Part shown: piece after piece, positions 42,247 to 64,000 of the stretch
Numbering within the stretch: position 1 is the first letter of the stretch
How the letters are laid out: each line of letters starts with the position of its first letter
Assembly: GCF_900110735.1 (NCBI RefSeq)
Contig: NZ_FOET01000017.1
Location: 62,001-126,000, forward strand
Direction: 5' to 3'
From: Streptomyces radiopugnans
GTDB taxonomy: Bacteria > Actinomycetota > Actinomycetes > Streptomycetales > Streptomycetaceae
DNA: 64,000 bases
Translations under genes and position numbers: made by a program
The notes under the pieces: generated by a model
The model's input: only the letters and a program-made list of their open reading frames with translations
Told to the model about the DNA's origin: nothing
Databases searched by the model: none

Positions 42247-42656
42247 TGACCACCACCCGCACCGAACGCGGCCCGAGCGTGCTGTGCGTCCTCGACCGCG
42301 CCTACCGCGGCGCGGTCGAGGCACAGTTCTTCCACGCCCTGTACGGCCTGCTCGACCTGCACGGCCAGTTCGAACGGATGGACGTCGCGCTGCGCGGCGC
42401 GGCGGTGACCATGGCCGTCGAGGAGGACGTCTACCGGCCGTCGGTGCGGTTGGGCACGATGGTGCTCGACACGCTGCCGGACTACCGGGGCTCGGTGCGC
42501 GATCTGGTCGCCGAGGGCTTCGGCGTCTTCGTGGACGAGGCCGCCGTGACGGCGCTCGGCTTCGCCCCGGAACAGCTCGTCGCGGGGACCACCTGCCTCG
42601 ACTCGGCCGAGCTGGCGGTGCGCTGGCCGCAGTACGACCAGGTGTGGTTCGTGTGA
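42246..42656 (+). CDS. DsrE-family protein 3
   Basis: 136-residue DsrE/DsrF-like fold (SVLCVLDRAYRGAVEAQFFH, LHGQFERMDVALRGAAVTMA, VAEGFGVFVDEAAVTALGFA). Cys14 and Cys117 are present, but neither is in the classical catalytic position, so it may be a structural subunit as DsrF/TusC are. It overlaps the dehydratase gene by four bases (GTGA). Confidence 0.75.
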   Translation: MTTTRTERGPSVLCVLDRAYRGAVEAQFFHALYGLLDLHGQFERMDVALRGAAVTMAVEEDVYRPSVRLGTMVLDTLPDYRGSVRDLVAEGFGVFVDEAAVTALGFAPEQLVAGTTCLDSAELAVRWPQYDQVWFV

Positions 42657-43633
42657 CCGGCGCCCTCCCCCCGCGGGCCGGGCGACCGGGCGGCGGACCG
42701 CCGCACCACGACCGGCACACCTTCTCGACCCCGCTGCGCGCGGTGGACCGGATCGAGGTGCTGTCCGACGGGCCGGACCTCCGGTTCCTGCTGTACAAGA
42801 CCGTCGACCCCGAGGACCCGTACATGGTCGGGCACTTCCCGGGGCTGACGTTGCTGCCCGCGGTGTTCGTGCTGGAGGCCCTCCGCCAGGCGACGACCAC
42901 CCTCGTCGGCGCGGACGAGCCGTTGAACCTGGTCGAGGTCCGCTCCGGGCGCTGGCTGGCGCCGATGCAGGGCGGCGACGAGATCCGCCTGGACGTCACG
43001 GCGAAGGCCACCGACGACGGACGGTGGCTGGTGACCGCCGACGGCACCCGCCACGACGGCACACCGGTCGCGGCGGTGAAGGCGGTGCTCGGCGACCGCG
43101 ACGCCGGCGAGTTGCCGATACCTGCGGGCGGGCCGCTCCTCCCGGCCCCCGGTCCGTCCGGACCGGACTACACCGAGATCCTGGACCGGCTGCCGGTGCG
43201 TCACCCGATGCTCCTGGTGGACCGGGTGGAGGCGTTCGACCCCGGCCGGCGGATCACCACCGTCAAGGCGGTCTCCGGCTCGGAGCCCTGCTACCAGGGA
43301 ATGGCCGACGGCCTGCCCCTGTCGCGCTACATGTACCCCAGGGCCCTGATGCTGGAGTCCTTCGGCCAGTCCTCGGTGCTGCTGTGGCTGTCCACCGACA
43401 CCGCGGAGGGCGTGCCGGTGGCCGCGGCGTTCCGCGACTGCCGCTTCACCGGCGAGGTGCGTCCCGGTGCCGTGCTGCGCCACGTGGCCCGCATCGACCG
43501 GCTGATGTCCAACAACGTCTTCGTGTCCGGGCAGACCTGGGACGGCGACCGGTGCGTGATGACGGTCGGCGCCCTCATCGGTTCCAGCAGGCCCCGTGAG
43601 AAGGTCGACCGCACGATGGCCGGCGCGCCCTGA
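42653..43633 (+). CDS. Double-hotdog 3-hydroxyacyl-ACP dehydratase (FabA/FabZ-like)
   Basis: 326-residue protein with two hotdog domains. Hotdog 1 has MVGHFPGLTLLPAVFVLEAL with His61, the FabZ-like active-site His. Hotdog 2 starts with RHPMLLVDRVEAFDPG and has EPCYQGMADG where FabZ proteins have QGHFPG, so its His is replaced (Met217), while the helix Glu is kept in MLESFGQS (Glu235). FabA/Z sites use His from one subunit and Asp/Glu from the other, so the fused pair probably has one working site. It would dehydrate ACP-bound beta-hydroxyacyl groups, giving an unsaturated or polyene chain. It is last in the ACP-DsrE operon; a 33-bp terminator follows. Confidence 0.88.
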   Translation: MTGALPPRAGRPGGGPPHHDRHTFSTPLRAVDRIEVLSDGPDLRFLLYKTVDPEDPYMVGHFPGLTLLPAVFVLEALRQATTTLVGADEPLNLVEVRSGRWLAPMQGGDEIRLDVTAKATDDGRWLVTADGTRHDGTPVAAVKAVLGDRDAGELPIPAGGPLLPAPGPSGPDYTEILDRLPVRHPMLLVDRVEAFDPGRRITTVKAVSGSEPCYQGMADGLPLSRYMYPRALMLESFGQSSVLLWLSTDTAEGVPVAAAFRDCRFTGEVRPGAVLRHVARIDRLMSNNVFVSGQTWDGDRCVMTVGALIGSSRPREKVDRTMAGAP

Positions 43634-43638
43634 CCCGC

Positions 43639-43706
43639 GACCGGTGTCCGACGGGTCCGCCCCGAACCGCTGAAGCGGTTCGGGGCGGACCCGTCGGACA
43701 CCGGTC
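43639..43706. terminator. 33-bp perfect-stem bidirectional terminator
   Basis: Perfect 33-bp arms (43639-43671 with 43674-43706, GACCGGTGTCCGACGGGTCC...) around two bases. It ends the plus-strand dehydratase operon, and the stop codon of the convergent thioesterase (43705-43707) lies in the right arm. Confidence 0.9.
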
Positions 43707-44502
43707 AGGAGGACGCGTACACGCCGATGATCTCGTTGACCGCCTCGGCCACCCGCTTGCTGCGCAGGATGTCGGTGTGGTCGACGGCAACCTCGACGGA
43801 CCGCTCGGCCAGCGCGGCCCCTTCGGTGGGCTCGCGGGAACTCACCGCGGTCGCGGTGCGCCAGGCGGCGGTCGGGTCGATCTGCCGCGCCGCGTTCAGG
43901 TAGGACACGAACGACCGGAACACCGCGACGAACTCGTCCAGCAGCTCCGTGTCGAGCTCCTCGCGGGCGAACGCCGCACCGGCCCGCTCCATGAAGATCC
44001 GGACCAGCTCGTCGCCGTAGGCGGCGAAGTCCGGAGCGCCGGCCTGCGCCGCGACGCCCTCCCGCTGGGCGGCGGCCACCTCCTCGGGCGACAGCACCGA
44101 GGCGAACTGGTTCATCATGGCGGCGAAGTCCCGGTACAGGCCGGCCGGTGACGGCACCTCCGGATCGAACATCACGAACCGGGGCGCCTCGGCCTGCCGG
44201 GCGGCGATCCTGGCGGCGAGCTCACCGGCGAACACGCTGCCGGCGCAGTAGCCGAGCACCGCCCGCACCGTACGGCCGCTGCCGGCGACCTCGTCGGCCC
44301 ACAGCGCGAGGTAGTCCTCCGCCGACATCCCGGCGGCGGTGTGCGGCTGCCTGGTCTCCCACACGGTGAACTCCGGGGAGAGGAGCGGGGCGAGGTCCGA
44401 GAAACTCGAGTCGGACCGGCCCGTGGTGGCGAAGTCGACGGCGAGCACGAGCCCGGCCTCCCGACCGGCGTTGAGCACTTTCCATCCGCTGGGCTTTGTC
44501 AT
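43705..44502 (-). CDS. Thioesterase-like alpha/beta-hydrolase with Cys nucleophile elbow
   Basis: 265-residue alpha/beta-hydrolase related to NRPS/PKS thioesterases (LVLAVDFATTGRSDSSFSDL, YLALWADEVAGSGRTV). The nucleophile elbow is VLGYCAGSVFAGEL, with Cys86 in place of Ser. A likely acid is Asp113 (MFDPEVPS) and a likely His lies in VAVDHTDILR near residue 245. Cys-type elbows occur in some thioesterase-related acyltransferases and hydrolases, so acyl transfer rather than hydrolysis is possible. ATG 44502 (MTKPSGWKVLNAGRE). A hairpin at 44553-44598 separates it from the P450/ferredoxin unit, so it has its own promoter or only weak readthrough. Confidence 0.82.
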   Translation of the reverse strand: MTKPSGWKVLNAGREAGLVLAVDFATTGRSDSSFSDLAPLLSPEFTVWETRQPHTAAGMSAEDYLALWADEVAGSGRTVRAVLGYCAGSVFAGELAARIAARQAEAPRFVMFDPEVPSPAGLYRDFAAMMNQFASVLSPEEVAAAQREGVAAQAGAPDFAAYGDELVRIFMERAGAAFAREELDTELLDEFVAVFRSFVSYLNAARQIDPTAAWRTATAVSSREPTEGAALAERSVEVAVDHTDILRSKRVAEAVNEIIGVYASS

Positions 44503-44552
44503 GTGAGCTGTCCACTCCGGTCGGCGCTGGGATAGGGGTACGGAACGGGAGA

Positions 44553-44598
44553 GGCCGCGGGTCCGGTGCCCACACGGGAGGGCACCGGACCCGCGGCC
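44553..44598 (-). terminator. Stem-loop after the P450-ferredoxin operon
   Basis: Perfect 19-bp inverted repeat (44553-44571 with 44580-44598, arm GGCCGCGGGTCCGGTGCCC), 8-base loop, 30 bases past the ferredoxin stop. Confidence 0.85.
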
Positions 44599-44627
44599 CG
44601 TGGGGGGACGGGGCGGGGCGGTGGCCC

Positions 44628-44825
44628 TCAGCCGTCCGAGATCAGGATGGCCTTCGACGGACAGATGTCCTCGGCGAGCTTCTGGGCGTCCGCGGCCTCG
44701 GCGTCCGAAGGCGAGTCGTTCAGCACAACCACCAGACCGGCGTCGTCCTGGTCGAACACCGACGGGGCGTTCAGCGCGCACAGTCCGGCGCCGATGCAGC
44801 GGTCGCGATCCACGTGGACCTTCAT
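44628..44825 (-). CDS. [3Fe-4S]-type ferredoxin, P450 redox partner
   Basis: 65-residue ferredoxin with three cluster Cys: CIGAGLC (Cys10, Cys16) and CPSKAI near residue 55. The second Cys of a 4Fe-4S motif is absent, as in [3Fe-4S] ferredoxins that serve actinomycete P450s. It begins four bases after the P450 stop, so it is surely its electron donor. Confidence 0.94.
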   Translation of the reverse strand: MKVHVDRDRCIGAGLCALNAPSVFDQDDAGLVVVLNDSPSDAEAADAQKLAEDICPSKAILISDG

Positions 44826-44829
44826 CCGG

Positions 44830-46053
44830 TCACCAGCCGACCGTGAGCTTGTGGACCGGCGGCAGCCCGTCGACGAGTTCGATGGGCTCGTCGCTCTCGA
44901 CCAGGTGCAGCTCGGGGAAGCGGTGGATCAGGCTGGTCAGGCACAGCTCCAGCATCAGGCGCGCGACGTGCTGGCCCAGGCACTGGTGGACGCCGTAGCC
45001 GAAGGCCAGGTGGTCCCGCGCGTCGCGGTGGATGTCGAAGGTGTCCGGGTCGGAGTACTTGGCCGGGTCCCGGTCGCCCAGGCCCTTGAGCACCAGGATG
45101 CCCTCGCCCTCCTTGATGGTCACGCCGTCGATCTCCACGTCGGCGAGCGCCACCCGGGCGATGATCTCGTCCACCAGGCTGAAGTAGCGCAGCACCTCGT
45201 CCACCGTCTTGGGCATCAGCCCCGGGGTGTCCGCCCGCAGCGCGGCGAGCTGCTCGGGGTGGTCGAGCAGTGCCTGGATGCCGAGCGCGATGCGGTTCAC
45301 GATGAACTCGTAACCCGCGAGCAGCAGCATCTTGGTCATCAGGGTCAGACCGTGGTGGTCGAACTCGTCGGTCCGGCCCGCCCGGCTGATGAAGTTGCCG
45401 AGCATGTCGTCGGTGGGGTTGTCCTGCTTCTCGGTGACGAGGGTCGCGAAGTACTTCATCAACTCCTCGTTGGCGGCCAGCTTCTCGTCCATGGTGTACG
45501 AGTGGCGGGTGCCCACCATGATCGCCGCGTTGCGGGTGAAGGTGTCCCGCTCGGACTCGGGGATGCCGGCCAGCTCGCAGATCACCTGGGCGGGAAGCGG
45601 CAGCGCCAGCGCCTGGACCAGGTCGACGGGGCCGCCCTCGGCCTCCATCCGGTCCAGGTATTCGTCGACCAGCTCCTGCACCCGGGGCCGCAGCTTCTCC
45701 ACGGCCTTGATGGTGAAGTCCGGCAGTGCCATCTGGCGGACGCGGGTGTGGCGCGGAGGGTCCATGGTCACCAGGAGGTTCTTGGCGTCCCTGGCGATCA
45801 TGTCGAGCAGTTCCTGCGGCGCGGGGAACCGGATGGGGAACGTGGGGTGCGGCTCCACGCTGAACCGGTCGTCGGCCAGCAGTCGCTGGATGTGATCGTG
45901 CTGCGCGACCAGCCACGCCTTGCTGCCCGACGGCATCGTGACCTGCGTCAGCGGACGGCCTTCCGGCAGCTGGTCGTACTCGGGCAGCAGCGGATTGGGC
46001 CAGCCGCGAGGGGCGACGGGGCAGGTCGCCCCCCTCTCCACGGCGTCGGTCAT
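44830..46053 (-). CDS. Cytochrome P450 (probable tailoring enzyme of the peptide)
   Basis: 407-residue CYP. Heme loop FGYGVHQCLGQHVAR with ligand Cys358; ExxR as EVLR (286-289). The I-helix reads LLLAGYEFIVN (residues 243-253), where most P450s have AG.(E/D)T; the Thr of the acid-alcohol pair is replaced by Phe. ATG 46053 follows AGGGG. It is divergent from the first NRPS gene. In the WS9326A pathway the P450 Sas16 dehydrogenates carrier-bound N-methyl-tyrosine; the same job on the residue of module 2 is a good hypothesis here, since that module carries an N-methyltransferase and an aromatic-type code. Confidence 0.92.
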   Translation of the reverse strand: MTDAVERGATCPVAPRGWPNPLLPEYDQLPEGRPLTQVTMPSGSKAWLVAQHDHIQRLLADDRFSVEPHPTFPIRFPAPQELLDMIARDAKNLLVTMDPPRHTRVRQMALPDFTIKAVEKLRPRVQELVDEYLDRMEAEGGPVDLVQALALPLPAQVICELAGIPESERDTFTRNAAIMVGTRHSYTMDEKLAANEELMKYFATLVTEKQDNPTDDMLGNFISRAGRTDEFDHHGLTLMTKMLLLAGYEFIVNRIALGIQALLDHPEQLAALRADTPGLMPKTVDEVLRYFSLVDEIIARVALADVEIDGVTIKEGEGILVLKGLGDRDPAKYSDPDTFDIHRDARDHLAFGYGVHQCLGQHVARLMLELCLTSLIHRFPELHLVESDEPIELVDGLPPVHKLTVGW

Positions 46054-46437
46054 GGCGTTACCCCTTGTCTGTCTGTGGTCTCTGACCCTGCTGGGGCCGA
46101 TGCTATGGACCGGCTCTCGTTCACCGGAGCCACTTGCCACTTGCTGCAGTCCGGTCGATTCAAAGAATTTGAATTCCTATGATCCTGGGGTCGTTTCCGG
46201 AAAATGCATCTGCGCGCGACAGGGATTGCCCGATCGTGTATTCGTTTAGCTGGAACGTCGATGAACCTCAGTCCGCGAAGGCCGGAGTGCGCCGAAACAG
46301 CGCGGCGCCTGCCTTCCCCAGCAGGTGAGCCGGCCGACTCGCACTGGTGGCAGGACGACCGAAGTCGTCCGTCCTGCCGACCGTTGGCACCCTGACCGGA
46401 CACCCAGATCGGCCTGGCCCGAAGAAACAGAGGACAG
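46054..46437. promoter_or_regulatory. Divergent P450/NRPS promoter region
   Basis: 384 bases with a strikingly AT-rich island at 46159-46180 that includes GAATT-TG-AATTC (46165-46176), and a stem-like GGCAGGACGAC (46349-46359) with GTCGTC-cgtc-CTGCC (46364-46378) ahead of the NRPS start. No gene is present. The main promoters for the assembly line should be here. Confidence 0.55.
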
Positions 46438-61882
<15,445 letters not shown>

Positions 61883-61886
<4 letters not shown>

Positions 61887-64000
61887 CCAACAAGGAACTC
61901 TTCGAGGACATCCTTCCGCTCGCTCCACTGCAGGAGGGGATGCTCTTCCACGCGACCTACGACCAGGACGCGCTGGACGTCTACACCGTGCGGCTGGCCA
62001 TCGACTTCGAGGGCCCGTTCGACCTGGACGTCTTCCGCGACGCGGTGAGGGCGCTGCTGGTGCGCCGGAGCAACCTGCGGGCCGGCTTCCTGTCGGAGAA
62101 CCTCAGCAGGCCGGTGCAGGTCGTCCCGCGCGAGTTCGAGACCCCGGTCGTCGTGCACGACCTGTCCGGGCTGGGCGAGGACGAGCGGGCCGCGCGGCTG
62201 GCCGAGCTGGTCGCGGCTCAGGAGTCCGTGCGCTTCGACCTCACCAACCCGCCGCTGCTGCGGTTCACGGTGGTGCGCCTGGCCGAGCGCGGCTGGCGGC
62301 TGATGTTCGGCTGCCACCACATCCTGTTGGACGGCTGGTCCATGCCGCTGGTCCTCGGCGAGCTGTTCGAGCTGTACCAGCGCGGCGGCGACCCGGCCGG
62401 TCTGCCGCCCGCGCCGCCGTTCAAGCTGTACCTGGCGTGGCTGCGCAAGCAGGACAAGCAGGCGGGGCTCGACGCGTGGCGTGCCGCGCTCGACGGCCTC
62501 GACGGCGCCACCCTGGTGGCCCCGGAGGCCGGGGACGACGTCGCCGCGCTGCCCGGCCGGGTCACCGCCGACCTGTCCGCGGCGCGGAGCGCGGAGCTGG
62601 CCGCGCTCGCCCGCAGGCTCGGCATCACCGTCAACACCATGGTGCAGGTGGCGTGGGGCCTGCTGCTGTCCCGGCTCACCGGCGCCGACGACATCGTGTT
62701 CGGCGCGACCGTCTCCGGCCGTCCGCCCGAGATCGAGGGCGTCGAGAACATCGTGGGCCTGTTCGTCAACACCGTGCCGGTGCGCGTCCGGCTCGATGGG
62801 CAGGAGTCGCTGCGGGACCTGCTGCTGCGGGTCCAGGACGAGCAGTCGGCCCTGCTGGACCACCACTACATCGGGCTGACCGAGGTCCAGCGCGCTGCCG
62901 GGCACGGCCGGCTGTTCGACAGCCTGGTCGCCTTCGAGAGCTACCCGGTGGACGCGGACTCCCTGCAGGGCTCGCTCGGCGACCTCACCGTCACCGGCGT
63001 CCGCGGCGCCGACGCCACGCACTACCCGCTGACGCTCATCGTCGTGCCCGGCGAGCGCATGCAGCTGCGGTTGGGGTTCCGGGAGGGCCTGTTCACCCAG
63101 GACACCGCCAACGGCCTCCTCGCCGGCCTGGAGCGGCTGCTGGAAGCCGTCGCCGAGGACGGCGCGCGGCCGGTCGCCGAGGTGACGGCGTCGGTGGCGC
63201 TGCCGGAGGGATGGACGGTTCCCCGTCCGGCCCCGGAGGCGACCGGTGGGGCGTCGGTGTCCGACCTGACCGCCGTCTCCGGCGGGGGCCGGGCGCCCAG
63301 GACGCCGCACGAGGAAGTGCTGTGCGGGCTGTTCGCCGAGGCCCTCGGCGTGCCCTCGGTTTCGATCGACGACAACTTCTTCGATCTGGGCGGGCACTCG
63401 CTGCTGGCCACCCGGCTGGTGAGCCGGGTGCGGAGCGTCTTCGAGATCGAACTGCCGGTGCGCGCCCTGTTCGATGCGCAGACGGTGGCGGCGCTGGCCG
63501 AGCGGGTGGTGGACTCGGCCACCGGCGGACGACCCCCGGTACGCCCGGCCGAACGCCCCGAACGGATCCCGCTGTCCTTCGCCCAACGCCGACTGTGGTT
63601 CCTCAACCGCATGGAAGGCCCCAGCGGCACCTACAACATCCCACTGGCCGTCCGCCTGACCGGAACACTGGACACCACCGCACTGGGCGCGGCCCTGCAG
63701 GACGTGATCGGCCGCCACGAATCACTGCGCACCGTCTTCCCCGACACCGACGGCGAACCGTGGCAGCAGATCGTCCCCGCCCAGGACGCGACCCTGCCCC
63801 TGGACCTGACCGAGGTGAACGCCGAGGACCTGCCGGCCGCGCTGGCCCAGGCCGCCTCCACCGGCTTCGACCTCGCCACCGACCTACCGGTGCGCGCCTG
63901 GCTGTTCCGCCTCACCGACACCGAACACGTACTGTGCCTGGTGGTCCACCACATCGCCGGCGACGGCTGGTCCCAGGCCCCCCTCGCCCGCGACCTCGGC
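61883..64000 (+). CDS. NRPS 3 (partial): C-T-C..., first module lacks an adenylation domain
   Basis: First 706 residues of a third synthetase, open at the right edge. GTG 61883 overlaps the NRPS 2 stop. C5 (residues 8-440, HHILLDG at 145) follows the E domain, so it should be a D-donor type. Directly after it comes a short linker ([20 protein letters not shown]) and a carrier domain (about 470-545, [17 protein letters not shown], Ser506). No A1-A10 adenylation motifs lie between, so residue 5 must be loaded by an enzyme acting in trans. A further C domain starts near 562 ([18 protein letters not shown] near 690) and is cut by the window end. WS9326A has allo-Thr at this position. Confidence 0.95.

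Noticed and set aside
41477-42656. The three small proteins as NRPS accessory factors such as MbtH-like or cyclophilin-like proteins
   Set aside because: Their fold signatures are DsrE-type and do not resemble MbtH, which is present separately at 36655.

Overview
The window is high-GC actinomycete DNA, most likely from a Streptomyces chromosome arm. Supporting signs are strongly G/C-biased third codon positions, GTG starts, rare TTA (bldA-type) codons, an SsgA-like domain, a CebR-type operator, a cory-CC-star gene, and families typical of Streptomyces. No rRNA, tRNA, CRISPR array or replication origin was seen.

Left part, about 1-35.3 kb, is accessory chromosome. Intact genes include a secreted esterase, a Tat-exported PHP-domain protein with a coupled unknown gene, small secreted SH3-like and beta-trefoil lectin proteins, a LysR regulator, an MFS pump divergent from an HxlR regulator, a sigma-like protein coupled to a large SsgA-domain protein, a double PAP2 protein, and a lytic polysaccharide monooxygenase behind a perfect CebR box. 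Further right are a secreted RTX-repeat protein, more MFS pumps, a thioredoxin-like/FAD-reductase/XRE redox set, a His-rich methyltransferase, and a cstA / cory-CC-star / ArsA-like operon. Between them lie many broken genes: NACHT ATPase, luciferase-like monooxygenase, replication-relaxation protein, SMI1/KNR4, IS110, asparagine synthase, AraC, a frameshifted thioesterase, P450 tail, carboxylate-amine ligase tail, and IS630- and IS256-like traces. Several frameshifts fall in G or C runs, so some may be assembly errors.

Right part, about 36.2-64.0 kb, is a nonribosomal lipopeptide gene cluster that continues past the right edge. It opens with an HTH-only LysR-like gene, an MbtH-like protein and a type II thioesterase. 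Next come a membrane protein and a ketosynthase/ketosynthase-like pair on the minus strand. Facing them is a tightly overlapping plus-strand operon: an acyl carrier protein, three consecutive DsrE-family (DsrEFH/TusBCD-like) proteins, and a double-hotdog dehydratase. A thioesterase-like protein with Cys in the nucleophile elbow, and a P450 with a 3-Cys ferredoxin, follow on the minus strand.

The NRPS genes overlap by ATGA/GTGA. NRPS 1 is C-A(Thr)-T-C-A(aromatic, with an inserted N-methyltransferase)-T. NRPS 2 is C-A-T-C-A(Phe)-T-E. NRPS 3 starts C-T-C, with no adenylation domain in its first module. The predicted order acyl-Thr-NMe-Tyr-X-D-Phe-(trans-loaded residue) matches the WS9326A family of acyl cyclodepsipeptides. 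The neighbouring P450 would fit the known dehydrogenation of N-methyl-tyrosine.

The most novel-looking element is the three-gene DsrE-type set built into the acyl-chain operon. It suggests either sulfur handling or a new accessory function for the type II PKS-like acyl pathway.
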